Source of the DNA: Myxococcota bacterium
GTDB taxonomy: Bacteria > Myxococcota > UBA4151
DNA length: 9,620 bases
Assembly (NCBI GenBank): GCA_028823075.1
Contig: JAPKCE010000054.1
Span: forward strand, 1 to 9,620
Direction of reading: 5' to 3'
The notes beneath the pieces were generated by a model, which saw only the letters and a list, made by a program, of their open reading frames with translations, was not told the origin of the DNA and made no database searches. The translations under genes and the position numbers were made by a program. This document shows positions 1 through 5,470 of the stretch, one piece after another. Positions within the stretch are counted from its first letter, which is position 1. The number at the start of each line of letters is the position of its first letter.

Positions 1-169
1 CCGAAGTGGTCGAAGCGGTATGCTTAAAGGCAACGTCGAGACAGACTAGGCCGGTCTTATCACGAAGATTTGCAGCGCCAAGATCGAGTCCGACCTCGCC
101 CTCGCTACCGATAATTACGGGGATGTCGATCTCTTGATCTTTGTAAGTCAGTTTAGCGTGGTCGCTCAT
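1..169 (-). CDS. gltA: Citrate synthase, N-terminal 56 codons (runs off left edge)
   Basis: Citrate synthase condenses acetyl-CoA and oxaloacetate at the entry of the TCA cycle in the cytoplasm. Translating the minus strand from the ATG at 169-167 gives an open frame to the window edge beginning MSDHAKLTYKDQEIDIPVII. It continues with a GSEGEVGLDL stretch, then KTGLVCLD and FKHTASTTS. This matches the usual start of bacterial type II citrate synthases: a small beta-rich N-terminal domain with K-L-T-Y, then a G.(I/L)D stretch, then (F)..TAS..S just before the ITFIDG segment, which lies outside the window. The start is supported by a GGGAGAG ribosome binding site at 178-172, 2-4 bases upstream. 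The catalytic His/Asp residues are beyond the edge and cannot be checked. It is separated from the upstream thiF-like gene by 112 bp and may have its own promoter, although I see no convincing -35/-10 pair there. Confidence 0.87.
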   Translation of the reverse strand, partial: MSDHAKLTYKDQEIDIPVIIGSEGEVGLDLGAANLRDKTGLVCLDVAFKHTASTTS

Positions 170-247
170 GGCTCTCCCAAAACAGCCGCAAAGCTCTTTT
201 CGCAGAAGTGGTAGGCTAAGGGCTGAGGCTCGTCTACCCCGCGAACC

Positions 248-273
248 AAACCAGTGCAGTTTTTTACTGGTTT
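248..273 (-). terminator. Inverted repeat after the thiF-like gene, possible weak terminator
   Basis: Positions 248-255 (AAACCAGT) and 266-273 (ACTGGTTT) form a perfect 8-bp inverted repeat around a 10-base spacer, 9 bases past the stop codon of the thiF-like gene. Read on the minus strand, the second arm ends in TTT followed by GGTTC, so there is only a short, interrupted U tract. It could attenuate transcription before citrate synthase or just be a short symmetric element. The stem has only three G-C pairs, so the call is tentative. Confidence 0.35.
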
Positions 274-281
274 TACAGCTT

Positions 282-1031
282 TTAGCGCGGAGCGGGCTCT
301 CGGCAGCGACAGTCACTGCGAGCATTGAGGGCCAATGAGCGCCAAACCCCCGAGACCAAATCACCTTGCAAAAGATGCGACCACGGCAGTTCAGGACGCC
401 GCATGAGAGCCAAAAGGCTCCATTGTAGCATCATTCCTGCCACATTGAGCGTTGCGCCAGGCAACACCCCATCCGCATCACAGCTCGGAGCGTGCTTGGG
501 TTCGCGCTCAAACAAACAGCGGTAACAGGGTTGGCCTCCAGCCGGCTGAGCAAAGATTTGCCCGGCCTGAGCGGTGACAGCGCCGGAGATCAAGGCCACG
601 CCCGCGTCAACACAAGCGTCAGCGACAGCGAAACGGCTGCTGAAATTGTCGCTCCCATCGATCACCAGATCCACATCTTTGAGCAGATCAGGTAAATTAT
701 CCGCCTGGGCGCGCATCGCGTGCTCAAGCACCTGCGCCGGTGAACGAGAGCGCATCGCCGCGGCAAGAACCGAGACCTTTGTCCGCCCGATGTCGTCTTC
801 GGTAAAAGCGAGTTGCCGATGAAGGTTCGACAAAGCCACGCAATCATCGTCGATCAAATCAATGCGCCCCACGCCTGCTCCCGCCAAACCCAGAGCGACG
901 GGGCAACCGAGGCCTCCGCAGCCGACCAACAGCACGCTCGAGTCGAGCAAGCGCTGCTGACCGCGACCGCCGACTATCGGCAGCACGATCTGGCGGCTGT
1001 AGCGCTCGATTTGATCTTCGGTTAAAGCCAT
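282..1031 (-). CDS. ThiF/MoeB/HesA-family E1-like adenylyltransferase
   Basis: Members of this family adenylate the C-terminal glycine of a ubiquitin-like carrier (ThiS, MoaD or similar) for sulfur transfer in thiamine, molybdopterin or thio-metabolite synthesis. This 249-residue cytoplasmic protein has the full E1 core. It starts with the RYSRQIVLP segment (10-18) and GQQRL (24-28). The nucleotide-binding GCGGLG is at 37-42, the IDDD acidic strand end at 60-63, SNLHRQ at 68-73, GRTK at 82-85 and the magnesium/ATP Asp in DGSDN at 125-129. A CYRC zinc knuckle is at 169-172. Cys184 (APSCDADGV) aligns with the ThiF cysteine used in acyl-disulfide chemistry. The second zinc pair is C-x-C (241, 243) rather than the usual C-x-x-C. 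GGAG at 1040-1037 lies 5 bases before the ATG. The gene overlaps the upstream TsaC-like gene by 10 bases. No ThiS/MoaD/ubiquitin-like partner is in the window, so the substrate, and the choice between ThiF, MoeB and a new paralogue, cannot be settled. Confidence 0.9.
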   Translation of the reverse strand: MALTEDQIERYSRQIVLPIVGGRGQQRLLDSSVLLVGCGGLGCPVALGLAGAGVGRIDLIDDDCVALSNLHRQLAFTEDDIGRTKVSVLAAAMRSRSPAQVLEHAMRAQADNLPDLLKDVDLVIDGSDNFSSRFAVADACVDAGVALISGAVTAQAGQIFAQPAGGQPCYRCLFEREPKHAPSCDADGVLPGATLNVAGMMLQWSLLALMRRPELPWSHLLQGDLVSGVWRSLALNARSDCRCREPAPR

Positions 1032-1603
1032 TCAAGCTCCACCGAACCGGGGCGTAACAAACGCATCTCTTCGCTTAGTATCTCCACCAACGTGCTGGGC
1101 GCCTGAACACCGACCTGACCGGCCAGGTAACCGGCGATGAGGTCGCCAAAGGCGAGCAAGTCGTCCGCTGTCGATGCAGGTTTCTGTCCCGGGAAGTTGA
1201 GGCTCGTCGCCGTTAATGGCGAGCCGTAGGCACGCACCAGATCAAGCGCTGGGCCCAGCTGAGGAAGGCGCATCGAGACGCCACCACGAGACGATACCAA
1301 GTCCCCAGGAAGACCGCCTTTCGCCGGGAGAACTAGGCTCAACTCGGCGGGCCAAAGGGCCATCAACCGATGCGCTGCGGCGGGCACGAAGGCCACCAAA
1401 GCGTCGACAGCTTGGCGGTCTGGAATTAACAGGCCCACCGGCTCCGAGCGACCCGGCTTTAAGCTTTCGAGCAAGGTCTGGGCACCGGGCAAAAAAGGAT
1501 CGAACGCAAAACCGTAACCGCAAGGCGAAGGAAAGGCTAATGCCAGACCTCGCCGCAGCAGAGCGCAAGCCTCGGTTAGAGCAAAACACGGAGGAGCGCT
1601 CAC
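1022..1603 (-). CDS. Divergent YrdC/Sua5 (TsaC-like) family protein
   Basis: TsaC/YrdC enzymes make L-threonylcarbamoyl-AMP from threonine, bicarbonate and ATP for the t6A modification of ANN-decoding tRNAs. The 193-residue product keeps the family layout. It has a GLALAFPSPCGYGF strand-loop (19-32) where E. coli TsaC has the YPTEAVFG segment, then LKPGRSEPVGLLI (48-60) for the KxRP..KGL nucleotide segment. LWPAELSLVLPA (83-94) stands for WPGPVTFVFPA, and GVSMRLP (108-114) for the VR(V/I) strand. YGSPLTATSLNFPGQ (126-140) stands for YGKPLVSTSANLSG, and PSTLVEI (169-175) for the C-terminal PST(V)V(D) strand. Several key positions differ: the Thr of the PT(E)x segment is Ser or absent, SAN is SLN, and PGP is PAE. 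The start is GTG at 1603, overlapping the TGA of the upstream lipoprotein gene in a GTGA arrangement. There is no Shine-Dalgarno sequence, so translation is probably coupled. Family membership is clear; t6A activity is doubtful. Confidence 0.8.
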   Translation of the reverse strand: MSAPPCFALTEACALLRRGLALAFPSPCGYGFAFDPFLPGAQTLLESLKPGRSEPVGLLIPDRQAVDALVAFVPAAAHRLMALWPAELSLVLPAKGGLPGDLVSSRGGVSMRLPQLGPALDLVRAYGSPLTATSLNFPGQKPASTADDLLAFGDLIAGYLAGQVGVQAPSTLVEILSEEMRLLRPGSVELEWL

Positions 1604-3294
1604 GGGCAGCTGTTTGCAGTCCAGCTCGCGGGGCTAGGGTCTGTATTGCAAAAAACATCGCTATCGAGCCGCTCGCGAGTCTTGCTCTGACCCGTGCTCG
1701 ATACCAAGCGAGGTGTAAGCGAGAGGCTGCGATCCTCGGCGTCGACCAAAGCGACGGTCAGATCGGAATTGGACAGTCCAAAGCTGAACAACTTGCTGGA
1801 AGTCGTGCGCTGAACTTGGCCCTCCGAGAGCCCAGGAAAGCTGCCTACGATAAAGCCAGCGCCAACGACCAGAAGATAGGCCCCGGGCGCGATTATCGTG
1901 TCACCGGCGAGTTCGATGCTCGAGCTGCTGCCGACACGCTGCAGCACCCAAGCGCTCACATCCACCGGCGCTTGGCCAAAGTTGTAGAGCTCAATGTACT
2001 CGCCAGAGTTGTCCGGATCACGCCCCGAAGCAGCGAGAATCTCCGTTATAGCCACGTCAGGAAGATCAATCGTAGCGCTGACGATATCATCGCTCTCAAA
2101 ACTGTTAAGCGCGAGATCTTTGCTGCGAACGAAAAAGGTTAGGCTGTCACCGATGCTCAAACCGCTAAGGGTGACTTGATGATCACAGGGGCTGCTCGAA
2201 CAGGCATTTCCAAAAGTACTGACATCGGTGCTTCCCATCACCACCAACTCGGAACTGCTCGCTTCGTCGGTTTGCCAGTTCACCAAAATCTCGGTCTCCC
2301 CGGCGATCACTTCCACCTCGCCGATGAGCTGCGGCGCCTGCTCGTCGGCTTCTGTGGCGCTGCTAAACGACAGGCTGTTTCGCTCCATTAAATTACCGTC
2401 GGTATCGCGCATATTGGCGATAACGATGGCATACGATGCATTCGGGCAAAGAGTACCCGCCACGTCGCCTTCGAGGCAACGGTTTCGATGGTTCGTGTCG
2501 GAACCCAGGCTCGGCAATTGCATGGATAAAATTGTCCCGCTGAGGACGGCCGCTACGGGCACGCTGGCCAGACCATCGCCGAGCACCAACTGCACGTCGC
2601 CATTGGCAACGCTGTCCATCGGCCGATCAAACTCGAGGCGAATGCGGCTGCGATTCGTCGGCACGGCGCCGTTCGGTAACTTGCTGGTGTGGCCGGGAAG
2701 GTCGGCCCCAATAACGGAGGGCGGTCCAGCAGCGGTTCGATAAACGCGCAGCGTATGCGGCAAACCACCATCACGCTCCTGCTCGGCACTCGGCGGCGAA
2801 CCGAGCCTATTTCCAGCGGCGTCTCGGATCATGCTCGACAGCACCACCATATAGTCCGTGTTGGCGCGCAGACGCTGCTGCGGTTGCAACAAGACGGTGC
2901 TTTCATCTTCGAGCAAACTCACGCGACAAGGAACGGTGAGCGCAAAGTAACTCGCGGCGTCGAGGCCATCGTCGCCGGCATTCAAATCGGTGATCATCGA
3001 ACTGCTCAAATTGTCTTCGGGCTGCCCGTTCTCATCGAGTTCAGGGCGTCCCTCTCCGTCGAGCTTATAGCGGGTCATAAGCAACACGGTACCCGACTGG
3101 GAACCATCCGCAGGTTCGATGGTTAGACGCGCTAAAGCCTCACTAAAAATTAGTCGGATCGATGGGTCAAGCGGCAAGCTTTCGGCGGTCTCGGGTGACA
3201 ACGAAGAGAGCTCAGGCCCGACCAAGTCGATCGGCGGCAGGTCGCTATCAATGCAGGCGCTGGCGAGCAGCAACAGCAGGGTCAGGGCGCGCAT
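1600..3294 (-). CDS. Secreted lipoprotein with Ig-like, FN3-like and lamin-tail domains
   Basis: The product (564 residues from the ATG) is a multidomain surface or periplasmic lipoprotein of unknown role. A short signal MRALTLLLLLASAC ends in a lipobox with the acylated cysteine at 14. About residues 22-187 are an Ig-like domain of the Big_5/SbsA type, with PxxAESLPLDPSIRLIFSEAL and RANTDYMVVLS...IRDAAGN typical of it. Residues 190-313 repeat this pattern (PTNRSRIRLEFDRPM, then SYAIVIANMRDTDGN). Residues 318-411 look like fibronectin type III (ILVNWQTDEASSSEL, then LTFFVRSKD) and contain a CSSSPC pair. Residues 412-564 are a lamin-tail (LTD) domain: VAITEILA, SGEYIELYNFG, VDVSAWVLQ, IIAPGAYLLVVG and a closing cysteine-containing tail. 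Such proteins are common in Myxococcota cell envelopes. The ATG shares one base with the preceding stop (TGATG). A GTG one codon upstream (3297) is an alternative start. The gene ends in a GTGA overlap with the TsaC-like gene. I infer an adhesive or structural role; no catalytic motif is visible. Confidence 0.85.
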   Translation of the reverse strand: MRALTLLLLLASACIDSDLPPIDLVGPELSSLSPETAESLPLDPSIRLIFSEALARLTIEPADGSQSGTVLLMTRYKLDGEGRPELDENGQPEDNLSSSMITDLNAGDDGLDAASYFALTVPCRVSLLEDESTVLLQPQQRLRANTDYMVVLSSMIRDAAGNRLGSPPSAEQERDGGLPHTLRVYRTAAGPPSVIGADLPGHTSKLPNGAVPTNRSRIRLEFDRPMDSVANGDVQLVLGDGLASVPVAAVLSGTILSMQLPSLGSDTNHRNRCLEGDVAGTLCPNASYAIVIANMRDTDGNLMERNSLSFSSATEADEQAPQLIGEVEVIAGETEILVNWQTDEASSSELVVMGSTDVSTFGNACSSSPCDHQVTLSGLSIGDSLTFFVRSKDLALNSFESDDIVSATIDLPDVAITEILAASGRDPDNSGEYIELYNFGQAPVDVSAWVLQRVGSSSSIELAGDTIIAPGAYLLVVGAGFIVGSFPGLSEGQVQRTTSSKLFSFGLSNSDLTVALVDAEDRSLSLTPRLVSSTGQSKTRERLDSDVFCNTDPSPASWTANSCP

Positions 3295-3890
3295 CACTTG
3301 CGAATCTGCTTTGAGAACCAGCCTCCGGTGAGGCCGTCGAGGTACGCGGTCAACTCGGCGATACGCAGTTCGGCTTTGACGCGCGCCTTGGCACTTAGGT
3401 CCTCTGCGAGCAGCAGGTCGACTTGGGCACGGCGGCGAGAAAAGAAGATCTTAGTGACTTCCGAGACCACGTTATCGCGCTGGCGCGAGGCGTTGACCAC
3501 GGCGCGGCGTACTTGGATTTCGGAACGATTAAAGACCACCTCGTCGAGATCCCAACTGGCGCGCAATTCGTAACCGGCCTTTTGGTCGTTGCCGAGCACC
3601 TGACGCGGCTCGCTAGTCGCCGAAGTAAAAGTGCGGGTGTCGTCGGCGTCAGTGTTGTAATCCACCGCCACGCGCAGCTGCGGCAACAGAGCCGAAATGC
3701 GCGCTCGCCCCCTCCATGATGCCACTTCGGCCGGGTGCGCATGGGCGTAGCTCATGGCGCGGCGCTGCAAAGAGCGTACGTCCGGTTCATGATCAAAACG
3801 CGCCAGAATTTCCTGGGCGGCAGTCTGAGCGTCGTCGGCAAAAGCTGGGGCGCTAAAAAGTAGGGCGAAAATAATTGCGCTGGATCTCAT
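3294..3890 (-). CDS. Small secreted helical protein, shares a domain with the upstream gene product
   Basis: I do not recognise a named family. The 198-residue product has a clear Sec signal peptide (MRSSAIIFALLFSAPAFA, predicted cleavage before DD at 19-20), so it acts in the periplasm or at the outer membrane. Residues 55-80 contain a strand-like segment, ARISALLPQLRVAVDY. Residues 108-118 hold a second (ELRASWDLDEV). From about 120 to 185 the sequence is heptad-like and charged (SEIQVRRAVVNASRQRDNVV, SRRRAQVDLL, AELRIAELTAYLDGLTGGWF), suggesting a long helical hairpin. The strand-plus-helical-hairpin pattern is loosely reminiscent of half a TolC-type outer-membrane factor, but it is too short to be one. 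Its order of motifs parallels the C-terminal 180 residues of the propeller protein encoded just upstream. A strong GAGGAG ribosome binding site lies 5 bases before the ATG, and the start overlaps the upstream stop as ATGA. Confidence 0.75.
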   Translation of the reverse strand: MRSSAIIFALLFSAPAFADDAQTAAQEILARFDHEPDVRSLQRRAMSYAHAHPAEVASWRGRARISALLPQLRVAVDYNTDADDTRTFTSATSEPRQVLGNDQKAGYELRASWDLDEVVFNRSEIQVRRAVVNASRQRDNVVSEVTKIFFSRRRAQVDLLLAEDLSAKARVKAELRIAELTAYLDGLTGGWFSKQIRK

Positions 3891-5470
3891 GGGATCTCCT
3901 CATCGAGTAAGCCTTCGAGCAAGGCTCTTTTAGTACGAATTTTAAGCAGTCGGTGCGCCGCTGAACGCACGCTTCGGGGAGGGTGTAGAATGAGGCGGCG
4001 TTCGGCCGCAAGAAAACCGGCCAACATGCGCGAAGCGCGGCGGCTAACCCGGCGGCGTTCGCCCAGCAGGCCGCGCCGCAGAGAATCGATCTGAGTGCGC
4101 TTCGAGGCCACCTGATCAGACGCAGGTCGCCAGCTCAATTGTACCTGAGCACGCCAGGACGCATCGATCAGGTCGTTGCGCCATTCACGCTCAGCATCGA
4201 CCAGGTCCAGGTCTATATCGGCAGGATCGATGTCCAAGGTATCGGCCAAGGCTTCGAGATCGCGCACGCCAACGCCTCGGCGAGCGCCCGAATCAAAGAC
4301 AAAGGCTACTTTGGGCAACCAGCGCGACCAAGCAGGGTTGATGTTCGGTAGCTCCAAACCTCGACGGTTCATCGCGCCTTGCAGTTGGTTCGAAAAACTC
4401 ACCGCCCTTTGTGGGCTCAGCACATCGCCCATGCGCGCCAACAGTTGATCCTCAGCCAAACGCTGCGGCAACACCACACCGCTGCTGGTCGCTAGCCACA
4501 GACCTCCATAGTCCAAAGCGCCGCGCAGTTCGCCGTCGGTAGGACGAATAGGCACCCAAGCCAAACCGTCTTGATCGACGCGCCATAGCTCTTCGGTGGT
4601 GACTAAAAATTTACCGTCGCCAGCTCGTAGAACAGCACCGGCAACACGCTTTCCAGTAGGCCGAATCTGGCCTTGTTCGTCGAGAAAACTGACCTTGGCG
4701 TCGCGCAAAACGACGAGTTGCTCACCCAAACGACCAAAGGCCTCGGCGACCACGCCACTGCGCCGAATAGGACGGTCGGCGAGCTCATAAATACCACCGC
4801 CGGTCGCCGCGAACACGCGACCGGCGCGCTGTGCCAAACCGACAAAAGCTCCGGACAAGGGGCCGCTCAGACGCTGCCAATCGCCCGGGCTCAAAAGTTT
4901 AAAATAACCACGCTCGGTGGCCGCGACCAGTCCACCACCGCCAGCGACCAGGTCGAAACAGGCGCCGCCCAGCTGGCGTAAACGGTGAACGGTAGCGCCG
5001 ATGCGATACATGCCATCGATTGTGCAGGCCCAAAACCAGCCTCGATGGCTCGCGGCGGCGAGAACAGCACGATGCAAAGGCTCGGCGGCTTCTTGCAAAC
5101 CTTCAAAACGCAACTGCGGCTTGGGGCGGTCATAACCGAGTAAATCGGCTGCGGCGATAACCGCGGCGCTCTCACCGTAACTTGGCACCAACTCTTCGAA
5201 CACCTCATCAAAAGCGCGCACACGCTCAAGTCGCTCTTCGCTAACTTGAGGCCGGATCGCAGTTCGGCTCAGGCCGCGCAGGCTCAAAGGGTGCCATAGC
5301 GTCCATTCTGTGCCATTCCAACGGTACAAGCCTTGAGCCGTGGTAGCGACGACAATGCCCTGATGCAAAGTGATGGCATCTGTCGCTGAATCACTGGGGC
5401 CAGAAGCGACCAGCGGAACGCTGGCGAACATAAGAAAGGCAGCAACAATTGGAGCAAAGACAGAGCGCAT
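3887..5470 (-). CDS. Secreted beta-propeller protein with helical C-terminal domain
   Basis: No named family is recognised. From the ATG at 5470 the product has 527 residues with a signal peptide (MRSVFAPIVAAFLMFASVPLVASG). Residues 36-335 carry repeated blade-like motifs of the form G-hydrophobic-x-V/A-A-T-x-x-G-hydrophobic-Y-x-hydrophobic. They occur at GIVVATTAQGLYRW (38-51), GWFWACTIDGMYRI (144-157), GLVAATERGYFKL (180-192), GRVFAATGGGIYEL (217-230), GKFLVTTEELWRV (286-298) and GGLWLATSSGVVL (322-334). This resembles the two-component-regulator propeller repeat. Residues about 70-135 form a helical insert between blades one and two. Residues 340-527 are a separate Arg-rich, largely helical domain (WSRWLPKVAFVF, then AQVQLSWRPA, then a long basic heptad region). 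That domain parallels the whole of the downstream small protein. A TTG at 5563 would extend the frame by 31 residues but would bury the signal peptide, so ATG 5470 is preferred. No good Shine-Dalgarno sequence precedes it. It is probably the first gene of a five-gene operon. Confidence 0.75.
   Translation of the reverse strand: MRSVFAPIVAAFLMFASVPLVASGPSDSATDAITLHQGIVVATTAQGLYRWNGTEWTLWHPLSLRGLSRTAIRPQVSEERLERVRAFDEVFEELVPSYGESAAVIAAADLLGYDRPKPQLRFEGLQEAAEPLHRAVLAAASHRGWFWACTIDGMYRIGATVHRLRQLGGACFDLVAGGGGLVAATERGYFKLLSPGDWQRLSGPLSGAFVGLAQRAGRVFAATGGGIYELADRPIRRSGVVAEAFGRLGEQLVVLRDAKVSFLDEQGQIRPTGKRVAGAVLRAGDGKFLVTTEELWRVDQDGLAWVPIRPTDGELRGALDYGGLWLATSSGVVLPQRLAEDQLLARMGDVLSPQRAVSFSNQLQGAMNRRGLELPNINPAWSRWLPKVAFVFDSGARRGVGVRDLEALADTLDIDPADIDLDLVDAEREWRNDLIDASWRAQVQLSWRPASDQVASKRTQIDSLRRGLLGERRRVSRRASRMLAGFLAAERRLILHPPRSVRSAAHRLLKIRTKRALLEGLLDEEIP
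3896..3901 (-). promoter_or_regulatory. Ribosome binding site inside the upstream coding region
   Basis: GAGGAG on the minus strand, 5 bases before the ATG at 3890. The same six bases encode the Glu-Glu pair (residues 524-525) near the C-terminus of the propeller protein, so the translation signal for the small helical protein is embedded in its neighbour's last codons. It is the only strong Shine-Dalgarno sequence inside the five-gene run apart from the one before the thiF-like gene, so the small protein may be made in excess. Confidence 0.75.

Larger units (their letters stand above)
282..5470 (-). other. Probable five-gene operon
   Basis: Read 5470 to 282: propeller protein, small helical protein, Ig/lamin-tail lipoprotein, TsaC-like protein, ThiF-like protein. 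Junction overlaps are ATGA (3887-3890), TGATG (one base at 3294, or four if the GTG is used), GTGA (1600-1603) and ten bases (1022-1031). Such uninterrupted overlap implies one transcript and mostly coupled translation. The first three products are exported and the last two lack any signal peptide, so the operon mixes envelope and cytosolic proteins. No convincing sigma-70 promoter was found ahead of 5470; any promoter must lie inside the divergent hydrolase gene. Confidence 0.7.

Noticed and set aside
170..281. Promoter for citrate synthase in the 112-bp gap
   Set aside because: No -35/-10 pair with acceptable spacing was found by eye; only the ribosome binding site and the inverted repeat are supportable.
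282..1031. Assignment of the E1-like protein as TcdA (cyclic-t6A synthase) because of the adjacent TsaC-like gene
   Set aside because: The CYRC zinc knuckle, Cys184 context and RYSRQ..LP start are ThiF/MoeB features that TcdA lacks.
1216..2142. 308-codon open frame on the plus strand across the TsaC-like and lipoprotein genes
   Set aside because: It is antisense to two well-supported genes, has an Arg/Ala-rich composition with no recognisable domain, and lacks a convincing ribosome binding site; it is a shadow of high-GC codon bias.
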